A stretch of 64,000 nucleotides of DNA from Capnocytophaga sputigena (GCF_900446695.1 NZ_UAVP01000008.1:558001-622000); one strand, 5' to 3'. Counted from the stretch's first letter, positions 44,279 through 53,652 are shown. Notes: a model not told the origin generated them from the sequence alone. A program made the numbers and translations.

Positions 44279-45115
44279 TTAAAATTTAATACTTTCTTCT
44301 TTTTTTACTTTTTCAACAAACTCACTTAAGGTAGTAAGGTTATAAACATTTGGAATAATATTGTAGGCTTCCTCTAATTTGTTTTTTGCTGAAAACCAAC
44401 CTTGACCATCTGTTATCCAAACAAATTCATAATTCTCATACTGATTGATTTTAGGAGCTACTTCTGAATAAGCTCTTGCAACTTCATTGAGTTTTGATCC
44501 TCCTGTATTATAAAAGTTGGTTTCTATTAAATACGTTTTTTTCTTTGTCTTAATAACAAAGTCAAAACGTTTTACATCAACACCAAGACTTTCTATATCA
44601 AGAAATAAAGTGCTATTTACTTCTTTTTTATAGTATACCTCTTCTCTATCAAAAAGTAATGATACTGCCTTAGACATATTGTCTCCTCCTCTATTTTTAC
44701 GAGCATTAGTATCTAAACCGACTTCAATTCCAAAAACATAATCCACTAAATTAGTAATTTCTTTATTTTTGAAAACCTCAACTAATCTAGTTTCGCAAAT
44801 GTATTCTAAAATACTTTTAGGAGAACTAAAATAATTTTCTAATGAAACTATTTTGCCTGTATTATCCAATGTTTTAGTATTTTTATTACGTACAGCAATT
44901 AAAATATCCAACACTTCAAATACTTTTGGATTTTCCTCATAAAGTTCATTTATAGCTTCTTCTAAATTATCTTTTCCTATGAGATAATTTAACTGATTGA
45001 GTTTTAAAGCTATTTTTCTCACATTTCCTATTACTTTCTGAAAATCTACAAAATAATCAAGAGTTGCATTGGTTTCACTAAGCTGTGATAAGAATGTTTT
45101 AAATTGCTCTTTCAT
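44279..45115 (-). CDS. dpnB: DpnII-family restriction endonuclease (GATC)
   Basis: The 278-residue protein has the DpnII/MboI family core: FGIEVGLDTNARKNRGGDN, KRFDFVIKTKKKTYLIETNF and YNTGGSKLNEVARAY, which carry the Asp and Glu of a PD-(D/E)xK-type site in the ...D...-x-E-T-N form usual in this family. It cuts unmethylated GATC. Its start lies 17 bases inside the end of dpnM. The match to family blocks is strong enough that a different specificity is unlikely, though not excluded. Confidence 0.9.
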   Translation of the reverse strand: MKEQFKTFLSQLSETNATLDYFVDFQKVIGNVRKIALKLNQLNYLIGKDNLEEAINELYEENPKVFEVLDILIAVRNKNTKTLDNTGKIVSLENYFSSPKSILEYICETRLVEVFKNKEITNLVDYVFGIEVGLDTNARKNRGGDNMSKAVSLLFDREEVYYKKEVNSTLFLDIESLGVDVKRFDFVIKTKKKTYLIETNFYNTGGSKLNEVARAYSEVAPKINQYENYEFVWITDGQGWFSAKNKLEEAYNIIPNVYNLTTLSEFVEKVKKEESIKF

Positions 45116-46031
45116 AATTTTTAAATTGGTTGTAATTTGTGATTAATAATTCATTTAATACTCCTCTTTTTTCAGGATTGGCATTGATACTTCTCTTAGC
45201 CAATACGCGTTTTATTTCAAAGTCAGCATATAGTTCATCAAAAAAATGATTATTTTCGTCTTTTCCTTTTACATCTGAATTACTGAGTATCCAATAGTGA
45301 TTCAAGTTGTCTAATTTTTGGCAGAAATCTCTTAATCTAATTTGTTCGCTATCATCAAAATTGTCTTTTGCATAAGCATTGAAGTTAGAGGTCTCGCTCA
45401 AAGGTTTGTAAGGAGGGTCAAAATAAAACAAGGTGTTCCCCTCGGCATATTGAATGGTTTGCTCGAAATCTCCACAAATAATTTCCACCTTTTGCAATGC
45501 TTTACTTACTGCTAAAATGTTTTCTTTATCGCAAATCATAGGTCGTTTGTAACTCCCTATGGGTACATTGAACTCATTTTTACTATTTACACGATATAAA
45601 CCATTGAAACAAGTGCGATTTAAGAATATAAATAAGGCTGATTGGTTTAGTTTTTCTTCACTTCTGCTATTAAACAAGGCTCTTTTCTCATAATAGTATG
45701 CTTTTTTAGCCTCTTGTTGATCTTCTAAAGCGTGGTATTCTCTTTGTAAATACTCAAGAATGGTTATTAACTGCTCAGGATTTTCGGCAATAGTGGAATA
45801 TGTATCTATCAAATCTTTGTTGATATCATTGATTATTGCTTTTTTCATATTAGGAAACTCATTGAGTAACCAAAATAGGACAGCTCCACTCCCTACAAAA
45901 GGTTCTATATAGGTAAAGCTCTCATTATGAACAAAATTAGGTAAATTATTTTTGATTTGTTCTATGAGCTGTGTTTTACCTCCTGCCCATTTTAAGAAAG
46001 GTTTTGCTATGTGATTTGTATTTTTTCTCAT
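45099..46031 (-). CDS. dpnM: DpnM/Dam-type adenine methyltransferase (GATC)
   Basis: The 310-residue protein is a D12-class (alpha) N6-adenine methyltransferase: KPFLKWAGGKTQLI (SAM-binding motif with the Dam-type start), YIEPFVGSGAVLFWL, INDINKDLI, and the catalytic FYFDPPYKPLSETSNF, with RTCFNGLYRVN between. This is the arrangement of Dam and DpnM, which methylate double-stranded GATC and protect the host from DpnII. It is the first gene of the operon, 23 bases after the type III glutamine synthetase gene. Confidence 0.92.
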   Translation of the reverse strand: MRKNTNHIAKPFLKWAGGKTQLIEQIKNNLPNFVHNESFTYIEPFVGSGAVLFWLLNEFPNMKKAIINDINKDLIDTYSTIAENPEQLITILEYLQREYHALEDQQEAKKAYYYEKRALFNSRSEEKLNQSALFIFLNRTCFNGLYRVNSKNEFNVPIGSYKRPMICDKENILAVSKALQKVEIICGDFEQTIQYAEGNTLFYFDPPYKPLSETSNFNAYAKDNFDDSEQIRLRDFCQKLDNLNHYWILSNSDVKGKDENNHFFDELYADFEIKRVLAKRSINANPEKRGVLNELLITNYNQFKNYERAI

Positions 46032-46054
46032 TAATTTTTTATCTACGCTTTTGT

Positions 46055-48226
46055 TTAGTTAAACAACAATTCGCGGTATTTGGTGAGTGTCCAAAGTTCA
46101 TCGTCTACCATAAGTTCGAGTTTGTCGCAATGGTAGCGTATTATCTCAAAGAAAGGTTTGACCTTATTGCAATAAGCATTGGCTTTGGCTTCAAAGTCGG
46201 GAAGGTGATTAGCGTGCTTGCGCGCCTCTACCATTGCCTCTACCTGACTGTGGATCACCTTGATATGCTCGGAAATATGGCGTATGAGCTCTAATTGCTC
46301 GGCAGCGACTTCTTGGTAGCTATCGCCAAATATTTCTTTTAAGCCTTTCACGTTTTCAATAAGTGTGTTTTGGTAACGCACGGCTGTAGGCACCACGTGA
46401 TTACGGGCAATATCGCCTAATACACGCGATTCTATCTGTACGGTTTTCACGTATTCTTCTAAGCCAATTTCATAACGCGCTAAAAGTTCTACTTTGCTCA
46501 GCACTCCTGTACTTTCAAACAAAGCCACAGCCTTCTCACTTATGTTTTCTTTCAGCGCCTCAGGAGTCGTTTTATGATTACTCAAACCGCGACGAGCAGC
46601 TTCCTCTTCCCATTCTTTGCTATAACCATCGCCCTCAAAGCGTATTTTCTTACTTTCCTTAATATAACGGCGCAATACTTTAAAAATCGCATCTTCTTTC
46701 TTCTTGCCCCCTTCTATAAGTGCATCAACTGCTTTTTTAAACTCGGTAAGTTGCTGAGCTACGATGGTGCTCAGTACCATTGTAGGCTTGCCACAGTTGG
46801 CTTTAGAGCCCACTGCACGGAATTCGAACTTGTTGCCCGTAAAGGCGAAAGGCGAGGTGCGATTGCGGTCGGTAGTGTCGAGGAAGAGGTCGGGTATTTT
46901 GCCTACTACGTTCAGTTTGAGTTCGGTTTTTTCCTCAGGAGATAAGTTATCAGAAGATACTTCTAAGGCATCTAACACTTGGGTAAGCTGTTCGCCTATA
47001 AACACCGATACAATGGCAGGTGGGGCTTCGTTAGCACCTAATCGGTAATCATTAGTCGCTGATGCCACTGAGGCTCTTAACAAAGGTTCATATTCGTATA
47101 CTGCCTTGATAGTGCAGATGAAGAAAGTGAGGAATTGCAGGTTCTTGATAGGCGTTTTGCTGGGTGCTAAGAGGTTTACGCCTGTATCAGTAACTAATGA
47201 CCAGTTGTTATGTTTGCCCGACCCATTCACCCCTGCAAAGGGTTTTTCGTGGAATAGGATTACAAAGTCGTGGCGCTCGGCTACTTTGCGCATCACGTCC
47301 ATTAGCAAAGAGTTTTGATCGACAGCAAGGTTGGCTTCTTCAAAGATAGGCGCCAATTCAAACTGGTTAGGAGCGACCTCATTATGGCGCGTTTTCACGG
47401 GGATACCGAGCAATAGGCACTCTTGCTCCAAATCGCGCATAAAAGCCAACACACGGCTGGGAATTGCCCCTAAATAATGGTCGTCTAACTGTTGCCCCTT
47501 AGCCGCTTGATGCCCTAAGAGGGTTCTGCCGGTAATCATCAAATCGGGGCGGGTATTGGCAAGGGCTTTATCAATGAGGAAGTACTCCTGCTCACAGCCT
47601 AAGGTAGTGGTTACTTTGCTCACATTCTTGTCGAAATAACGGGCTACCTCGGTAGCTGCTTGGTCGAGAGCGCTAAGAGCTTTGAGCAGTGGCGTTTTAT
47701 TGTCTAACGCCTCGCCCGTATAGGCAATGAATATTGTAGGGATACAAAGTACGGTGCCATACACAAAAGGCGGTGAAGAAGGATCCCAAGCGGTATAGCC
47801 CCGCGCCTCGAAAGTATTGCGGATACCGCCATTGGGGAAACTGGAAGCATCGGATTCTTGTTGTACGAGCTGTCCGCCCCCGAAGCGTTCGATAGCACGG
47901 TCGCGGGTAACGGGCTCAAAGAAAGCGTCGTGTTTTTCGGCAGTGCCCCCTGTAAGAGGTTGGAACCAGTGGGTGTAGTGGGTAGCGCCTTTGGAGATTG
48001 CCCAGTCGCGCATAGCGGTCGCCACTTGGTCGGCTACACGGCGGTCTATTTTAGTGCCATTGTGAATAGCGTTCATTACAGCGGCAAAGGCATCGCGGGT
48101 CATCAGTTGGCGCATAGCCTCTTCGTTGAATACATTTTGGGCAAACAGTTCGGAGCGTTTGCCATTTTCGGGAACCGCCACCGGTTTGCGGTTTTGTGCG
48201 GTAGTAAGAGCGGTAAATCTTAGCAT
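46055..48226 (-). CDS. glnN: glutamine synthetase type III
   Basis: The 723-residue protein is much longer than GSI and shows the type III signature: FAQNVFNEEAMRQLM, THYTHWFQPLTGGTAEKHDA, GGQLVQQESDASSFPNGG, EQEYFLID, FHEKPFAGVNGSGKHNNWSL (catalytic and metal residues) and NRTSPFAFTGNKFEFR. It converts glutamate and ammonia to glutamine, and is the usual GS of Bacteroidota. It lies 60 bases behind the helicase gene and 23 before dpnM on the same strand; it is a core gene that defence genes now flank. I could not find a consensus promoter directly before it. Confidence 0.96.
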   Translation of the reverse strand: MLRFTALTTAQNRKPVAVPENGKRSELFAQNVFNEEAMRQLMTRDAFAAVMNAIHNGTKIDRRVADQVATAMRDWAISKGATHYTHWFQPLTGGTAEKHDAFFEPVTRDRAIERFGGGQLVQQESDASSFPNGGIRNTFEARGYTAWDPSSPPFVYGTVLCIPTIFIAYTGEALDNKTPLLKALSALDQAATEVARYFDKNVSKVTTTLGCEQEYFLIDKALANTRPDLMITGRTLLGHQAAKGQQLDDHYLGAIPSRVLAFMRDLEQECLLLGIPVKTRHNEVAPNQFELAPIFEEANLAVDQNSLLMDVMRKVAERHDFVILFHEKPFAGVNGSGKHNNWSLVTDTGVNLLAPSKTPIKNLQFLTFFICTIKAVYEYEPLLRASVASATNDYRLGANEAPPAIVSVFIGEQLTQVLDALEVSSDNLSPEEKTELKLNVVGKIPDLFLDTTDRNRTSPFAFTGNKFEFRAVGSKANCGKPTMVLSTIVAQQLTEFKKAVDALIEGGKKKEDAIFKVLRRYIKESKKIRFEGDGYSKEWEEEAARRGLSNHKTTPEALKENISEKAVALFESTGVLSKVELLARYEIGLEEYVKTVQIESRVLGDIARNHVVPTAVRYQNTLIENVKGLKEIFGDSYQEVAAEQLELIRHISEHIKVIHSQVEAMVEARKHANHLPDFEAKANAYCNKVKPFFEIIRYHCDKLELMVDDELWTLTKYRELLFN

Positions 48227-48286
48227 AGGTAACAGGTAATAAATATGTGCTGAAAGGATACCTCAGCTTATTTTAAATTACTATTA

Positions 48287-50803
48287 TTATTTTCTTTCTA
48301 TAATATTTTTTAGAAATGTATTTACAAATTTGTCACTTGAAAAACAAAGTCTGTCAAATTCCAATTTAATACTTCCTTTTGATAAATTTGAAATATTGTT
48401 TTTAGACAAAAAATCTCTATAACTACATAAATTCTCTGTCAATTTAGATAAAGATAGATTATCTATAACTTTTATATTATTATTTATATTTGCTGTAGGT
48501 TCTTTCTGATTATTATATTGTAATGAAACTCCATAAATATTAGAAATAGATACATATTTATCTTTAAACCACTGTATAGATTGCATTAGTTGCCCCATTT
48601 CCTCTTTTGAAATTATATTTTGAGTCTTTTTTTGAGATTTAGCCTCCATAATTAAAGCCGTTTCATTGTCTAAAATCCATAAATTATCACAACCTTTACC
48701 ATATTCTTTCTCAGGTCTAGAAGATTCAAAACCTAAAAAATCACCTAATTCTTTCAGCCCTTTCTCAAATTCATCTGCAGGATTTGACTCATTATAAACT
48801 AACTTTGGAAGTATTTCATTTAAAGTGGCTATAGCATCGTTAATTGTTAAGAATTTTTGTATAAAAGTCAGGGCTTTTTCAAATTGATTTCCTACTTTGA
48901 GTTGTTTTTTGCTATATTCTCTTGCTAGAAAAGGCTCAAACATATAACGTGAATAATCATTGGATTTTATAACCAAGTCATTAGATTTGTTTTTATCTAT
49001 TCCATAAGTAATATAAGCAGATAGTGTTAAATAAATAGCTCTTTCTTCATCTGTTATTTTTTTATTATTCAGTATGTTATCTACTAAACTAATAGCTTCT
49101 TCATATCTGCCTTTATTAAATAGCTGTATAGCATCACGTTCTATTTCTTTTATTTCTAAACTATCCTTTTTGTTTTGTATAGGATTATCTGACTTTTTGC
49201 TCATTCCATTCTGATAAAATGTTAGCCAGCTATCATCTTGTGATAAAACCTCATCTGTTATCTCACAGATAGTCTTCACTATATCTTCTTTTTTCACATC
49301 AGCTGAGAGTAAATCTATTCCTATTTCAATTTCTTTTTTTGTATGGTTATTTAGATACTTGAAATTATCTTTTTCTCTTAAAAATTTAAGTATATTCCTT
49401 CCTAATAAATATACTACTCCAAAATCATTTCCAGAACGGACTATTCTACCCATTCCTTGTTCTATTGTTTGAGCTGTTAAGTTTGAATTTAAAGTGTAGT
49501 TAATAGTTTCATAGTATCGCTCTTTTATAAATTTATATTTAGGTACATTGTGTATAATTAAGACATTACAAGCTTTACCTCCTAAATCAATACCTTCATA
49601 TCTATTTACAACAACTACAAAATTTTTCTTAGTATTCTTCACTCTTTCAAGTTCTTCTTCAATATTTTCCTTAAGGACTTTAGCCCCCAATTGTTCCCAT
49701 AAATTAGTCTCTCTAAAACTTGGTACTAATACCAAAATATTTTGTTCTTTAGAAAGATGATATTGTATAATCTCTTTCATATCATTGCTATCAAAGTCTT
49801 TGCAATATCTTTCGGGAGACAAAACTAATCTTTGTCCGTAATCATTTATGTTTTTGGGTTCAATAGGATTTATAATTGAATCAACTGAGAAATTCAAATC
49901 AAACAATAACGAATCATTATTTTCAAAAGTAGCCGATAGAGCATATATATGTTTAGCGTCTTTGTATGTCCTAATACTATCCACAAAACATTTTAAAGGA
50001 GTAATTTCTATAGTAGAAGAATTAAAATACAATTCATATTGCTCATAATTACTGAAAAACCAATCTTCTTTGAAAAGCAATATATTCTGATTTTTTGCAT
50101 AGGGTTTTAAAAGATTTATTACTTCTGTTTTTTTATCTAACCAAGACCAGAATGGTAATTTCATATAGCTATTAGGATTCTGGTCTATAAGACTAAAAGT
50201 TCCTTCTGATTGTTTCTTAAATTCATCTGAAAATAGCTGTATTAACTGTTTATATAAATCAATATTTGATGGTATTTTTACTGTAAAAGCATCTTTAACC
50301 TTTTCCACACATTTATGAGCATCATCTATTACAATAGAATTAACTATTATCTTATCTCTCTCAAAAATATTTTTACTGTTAAATAATCTTTGAATAGTTG
50401 TAATTAGAATAGCCTTATTGTTCAGAAAATCTTCTGGGAATTCATTAGAGTTACTTTCTTCAACAACACAAGTAGGAATGTCATATTTTTTAGATTGTTG
50501 ATATGCTTGATCTACTAATTGTTTATCAGGGCAAAGGAATATTACTTTTTCTTTTGATTCTAACATCTTAGAATAAAGAATAAGAAGCCCTACAAGAGTC
50601 TTACCAGCTCCTGTATTCATCTTTATTAATAGATATTTTTCTCCTTTCCTACTAATGTAATTTTCTAAAACCTCATTTTGTCCATCTCTTAAATATTCTA
50701 TTCCTTCCTCCTTTTTATTTAAAGAATAAAAAAGCTTATTGGGATCAGTAGGTAAAATGGGTTCATTATTGTTCTGTTCATTTAATTTTTTAAAGAAACT
50801 CAT
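48287..50803 (-). CDS. SF2 helicase with C-terminal PD-(D/E)xK-like motif
   Basis: The 838-residue protein starts with a helicase core: MNTGAGKTLVG (Walker A, near residue 63), TTIQRL, VIDDAHKC (DEAH-type box near 157), YALSATFENND (motif III), and IEQGMGRIVRSGNDFGVVYL (motif VI near 450). A helical repeat region (GRYEEAISLVDNILNN) follows. Near residues 708-722, LWILDNETALIMEAKSQ shows a D-x8-E-x-K pattern like a PD-(D/E)xK nuclease core. Helicase-nuclease fusions of this size are frequent in phage defence, but I cannot match it to a named system. It lies between dinD and glnN, near the DpnII operon. Confidence 0.75.
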   Translation of the reverse strand: MSFFKKLNEQNNNEPILPTDPNKLFYSLNKKEEGIEYLRDGQNEVLENYISRKGEKYLLIKMNTGAGKTLVGLLILYSKMLESKEKVIFLCPDKQLVDQAYQQSKKYDIPTCVVEESNSNEFPEDFLNNKAILITTIQRLFNSKNIFERDKIIVNSIVIDDAHKCVEKVKDAFTVKIPSNIDLYKQLIQLFSDEFKKQSEGTFSLIDQNPNSYMKLPFWSWLDKKTEVINLLKPYAKNQNILLFKEDWFFSNYEQYELYFNSSTIEITPLKCFVDSIRTYKDAKHIYALSATFENNDSLLFDLNFSVDSIINPIEPKNINDYGQRLVLSPERYCKDFDSNDMKEIIQYHLSKEQNILVLVPSFRETNLWEQLGAKVLKENIEEELERVKNTKKNFVVVVNRYEGIDLGGKACNVLIIHNVPKYKFIKERYYETINYTLNSNLTAQTIEQGMGRIVRSGNDFGVVYLLGRNILKFLREKDNFKYLNNHTKKEIEIGIDLLSADVKKEDIVKTICEITDEVLSQDDSWLTFYQNGMSKKSDNPIQNKKDSLEIKEIERDAIQLFNKGRYEEAISLVDNILNNKKITDEERAIYLTLSAYITYGIDKNKSNDLVIKSNDYSRYMFEPFLAREYSKKQLKVGNQFEKALTFIQKFLTINDAIATLNEILPKLVYNESNPADEFEKGLKELGDFLGFESSRPEKEYGKGCDNLWILDNETALIMEAKSQKKTQNIISKEEMGQLMQSIQWFKDKYVSISNIYGVSLQYNNQKEPTANINNNIKVIDNLSLSKLTENLCSYRDFLSKNNISNLSKGSIKLEFDRLCFSSDKFVNTFLKNIIERK

Positions 50804-50865
50804 ATTGTATTTTATGTTTAAATTTATTGAAATGGCACAAAAAGTAAGTCAATTTACTATATATT

Positions 50866-51744
50866 TTAGTTTTTAGGTAATTTTTGAGAGTTTTCAGCAA
50901 TTGTTTTCTCATCACGCGCTACTTTGCGTTCTAATTTCTTAATATCTTCGGCGGGAGGTAATTCTTCTGGCTTGATACCACGTTGTCCTAACATTTGTCG
51001 GACGGTTTGATTATTTTGAACGTGCTCGTGTGTGATGGCAGATTCGCCGTGCAAATCATTACTTTCCACATTGTAATTGGTCATTTCGGTAGCGAGGTTC
51101 TTAGCGGCAATCGTAAGCGTTGGTAAGAAATCTGCCAAAGGTCGGTTGGCTTTTACCCCTAACCGCAGCTTCATATCCTCAGTAGTATATCCGCCAAAAA
51201 GAGCGGTATCGCCTTTGGAGCGGATACGCGCAAAGCCTTTATCGTCAACGCCACGCTCATAAATATTCTGTGAGAGTTGCTTTTCGGCACTTCTGAGTTT
51301 ATCACGTGTTTCTAAACGAGAAAGCAAGTTAAGGCGTTCTTCGATGAGCTCTGCCTTGCGGGTCTGTACGGCAAAATAACTCTGAGCAAAAGCTACTTCC
51401 TCCTTTTTAGGATCACCATTCTGAGCAATGAGATAGCAGGCGTAACGAGTAAGCATAAAATCCATTATTTCACGCTTGGAACCACTACCTAATTCAACCA
51501 TTTTCGTGACCTCACGAAAATGGTCATCTACATTGATTTGTTGCGACTTACACGAAGCTACTGCTCGGTGTATAGCCACCAAAAAGTTTTCCCAACGGGC
51601 ATAGCCCAATATGGTTTGTAATTCACGGGCAAACCATACTTCTATTTTCTCTTTGGCATCTTCACTCTCTATATGATGTGTAATGCTATCGAATTGGTTT
51701 TTGTACTGTAGAATACTATTCTTATCCATAATAGTGCGAGCCAC
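50866..51744 (-). CDS. dinD: DinD-like DNA-damage-inducible protein
   Basis: The 292-residue protein matches E. coli DinD in its order of motifs: WFARELQTILGYARWENFLV, FREVTKMVELGSGSKREIMD, MLTRYACYLIAQNGDPKKEE, FAQSYFAVQTRKAELIEERL and GFARIRSKGDTALFGGYTTE. The N-terminal part is Bro-N-like. DinD inhibits RecA filaments in E. coli; that role here is inferred. The start could be 51744 or ATG 51729. It lies 62 bases before the helicase-nuclease gene on the same strand, so the two may share a transcript. Confidence 0.85.
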   Translation of the reverse strand: MARTIMDKNSILQYKNQFDSITHHIESEDAKEKIEVWFARELQTILGYARWENFLVAIHRAVASCKSQQINVDDHFREVTKMVELGSGSKREIMDFMLTRYACYLIAQNGDPKKEEVAFAQSYFAVQTRKAELIEERLNLLSRLETRDKLRSAEKQLSQNIYERGVDDKGFARIRSKGDTALFGGYTTEDMKLRLGVKANRPLADFLPTLTIAAKNLATEMTNYNVESNDLHGESAITHEHVQNNQTVRQMLGQRGIKPEELPPAEDIKKLERKVARDEKTIAENSQKLPKN

Positions 51745-51862
51745 ACGGGCAATTTTATTGAAAAGGTTGGGCGAGTAGGGCGAGGTCAGACAAGGCGGAC
51801 TAGTCAGAGGAGGCGGACACCACCCCCTGAAACCTGATACCTAACACCTGAAACCTAACCCC
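51745..51862. repeat. degenerate intergenic repeats
   Basis: Contains GGCGGACTAGTCAGAGGAGG and CTGAAACCTGATACCTAACA-type slippage repeats, which are related by complement to the TCAGGTATCAGG repeats near 13000 and 58770. No gene. Confidence 0.5.
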
Positions 51863-52276
51863 CTACAACTGCAGGGTAATAGGGGCGTTGTCCTTTGATT
51901 TGAGGGTAACGGCTTTGCTGGTTTTCAAAGTGTTTTCGGTTATTTCATCGCCTGAAAGGTTTTTCTTGTTTTGAGTGTAATAAACTACAAAATGATATAC
52001 TTCACGCTCTTCAAATTTATCTACACTGAGGGTGAAAATTGCTTTCCCTTCATCGTCGGTTGCTGTTGATTTGGCGTGGAAAGTGGGTTTTGAGCCACCT
52101 TTGTGTTCCCAAGCCCACTGGTCGTAAGCATAGACTACCCAATTTTTTAGGGGAGTGCCATTGGCATCTTTTAAGTAAACAGTTACATCTACTTTGCCTT
52201 CCATTTTCTTAATGTCCTCTTTGCTACAAGCTACGATAGCAAGTGCAATCAATAGTGTTAAAATTGTTCTTTTCAT
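51863..52276 (-). CDS. small lipoprotein with transthyretin-like/Ig-like fold
   Basis: The 137-residue product has a lipoprotein signal (MKRTILTLLIALAIVACSKE; lipobox IVAC) and a short helical tether. A beta domain follows (VDVTVYLKDANGTPLKNWVV, YAYD, ATDDEGKAIFTLSVDKF), resembling transthyretin-like or CNA-B-type carboxypeptidase-regulatory folds. Function unknown. A minus-strand TACTTTTG box at 52351-52344 overlaps the promoter zone of the divergent regulator gene. Confidence 0.65.
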   Translation of the reverse strand: MKRTILTLLIALAIVACSKEDIKKMEGKVDVTVYLKDANGTPLKNWVVYAYDQWAWEHKGGSKPTFHAKSTATDDEGKAIFTLSVDKFEEREVYHFVVYYTQNKKNLSGDEITENTLKTSKAVTLKSKDNAPITLQL

Positions 52277-52363
52277 TGTTTTGTTATTTAGTTATTAGGG
52301 TTTAAAGGTTGAGTTAGAGGGTAGTGCTGAAGCATTTAGATGACAAAAGTACTAAATTTTTCT

Positions 52364-52371
52364 TATATTTG
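52364..52371 (+). promoter_or_regulatory. -7 box for the membrane AraC regulator
   Basis: TATATTTG, 21 bases before the ATG at 52393. A minus-strand TACTTTTG (52351-52344) for the divergent lipoprotein gene lies 12 bases upstream of it. Confidence 0.5.
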
Positions 52372-52392
52372 CACTTTCAAACTGAAAAAAGA

Positions 52393-53577
52393 ATGAATAC
52401 GCTCTTTACCATTGGCATCTTTTTGTGTTTTTTCTTGGCGATACTGCTGTTTTCTAAAAAGTCTCAATCCCTACCGGATAAGGTGTTGGGGGTATGGCTT
52501 ATGTGCATTGGTGTTTACTTGCTGAACTACTATCTGCACTATTTGGGTTATTGGGAGAAATACCCGCATTTGGTAGGAGTTACCCATCCTTTCCCGATGC
52601 TTTTTGCGCCTTTTCTGTATTTGTACGTATCGGTGTGTGCGCGTGAAGACCAACGCTTTCATTGGCGCGACACTTTGCACTTCCTGCCCTTTGTAGTAGG
52701 CTATATAGCGATGTTCCCCTTTTTATTTGGCTATTCGGCAGAAGAAAAAGCTATAATTGATAGCGCTGATTATCACAGTGGTTATGAGTGGTTTTTTACA
52801 CTTTCGTTCATTGCCTTTGTGGTAGTGAGTGGGGTATATTTTGTGTTAGCTTATCGGAAAATTAACCACTATGAGCGGGTGATAGGTGAGAATTTTGGCT
52901 ATAATGAGGGGATTAGCTTGCAGTGGTTGCAGTTGCTATTGTTAGGTTTTGTGGCTATTGTAGCAGTATTGGTAACGGTGTATGTGGTGGAATATTCTTT
53001 AGAAATAGACACGGGATTTAATATAGAAATCATAGCCTTTGCGCTGTTTATATTATTTATCTTTGCGATTGGCTTTTGGGGCATACGCTATCAGGGGATT
53101 TTTAGTGCGAGTGCTGCAGGGAGGGTGACCAATCTCTCAGACAAGTCGGACGGGGCTGACAAGGTGGAGGAAGTAGAGATTTTTAACAATTTTGAAGAGG
53201 AAACCAAAGTGCCTGAGTATCGCAAATCGGGCTTGAAAGCTGAAGAAGCGTCCGAACTACACCAACAGCTTTTGCGACTAATGCAAACTGAAAAACCTTA
53301 CCTCGAGCCTAAACTCTCCTTAGCACAATTAGCTGAAATATTGGGTGTACTACCTAACCACCTATCACAAATTATCAACCAATACGAGGCAAAGAATTTT
53401 TACGATTTTGTGAACAGCTACCGCGTGGAAGAGTTTATCGCTTTGGCTAAAAAAGATACCGATAAGAATTTTAACCTTTTAGGACTTGCTTTTGAGGCGG
53501 GGTTTAACTCAAAATCTTCTTTCAATCAGGTTTTTAAGAAATTTAAAGGACAAACCCCAAGTGAATTTTTAAGTTGA
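52393..53577 (+). CDS. membrane-bound AraC-family regulator (7TM-type sensor)
   Basis: The ATG at 52393 follows a TATATTTG box and opens the first membrane helix; the frame before it is upstream sequence. The 394-residue protein has about seven transmembrane helices in residues 1-240 (FTIGIFLCFFLAILLFSK; GFVAIVAVLVTVYVVEY; ALFILFIFAIGFWGI), a linker, and a C-terminal AraC double helix-turn-helix (KLSLAQLAEILGVLPNHLSQ, LGLAFEAGFNSKSSFNQVFK, closing GQTPSEFLS). Such membrane AraC proteins sense an outer signal in Bacteroidota. The linker (LSDKSDGADKVEE) is encoded by a stretch that resembles the 9-base repeats at 8449. Confidence 0.85.
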   Translation: MNTLFTIGIFLCFFLAILLFSKKSQSLPDKVLGVWLMCIGVYLLNYYLHYLGYWEKYPHLVGVTHPFPMLFAPFLYLYVSVCAREDQRFHWRDTLHFLPFVVGYIAMFPFLFGYSAEEKAIIDSADYHSGYEWFFTLSFIAFVVVSGVYFVLAYRKINHYERVIGENFGYNEGISLQWLQLLLLGFVAIVAVLVTVYVVEYSLEIDTGFNIEIIAFALFILFIFAIGFWGIRYQGIFSASAAGRVTNLSDKSDGADKVEEVEIFNNFEEETKVPEYRKSGLKAEEASELHQQLLRLMQTEKPYLEPKLSLAQLAEILGVLPNHLSQIINQYEAKNFYDFVNSYRVEEFIALAKKDTDKNFNLLGLAFEAGFNSKSSFNQVFKKFKGQTPSEFLS

Positions 53578-53587
53578 GAGGTAAAAT

Positions 53588-53618
53588 TTGCTAATTTGCT
53601 AATTATTTTATACTTTTG
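53588..53618 (+). promoter_or_regulatory. promoter of the symporter gene
   Basis: TTG (53588-53590), 20-base spacer, TACTTTTG (53611-53618), 34 bases before the ATG. Confidence 0.75.
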
Positions 53619-53652
53619 TCGCTTTCAATTAATTATAAAATATTAGTGAGCT

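Noticed and set aside
46764-47048. Plus-strand frames within glnN
   Set aside because: Antisense shadows of a conserved gene; no start region or promoter.
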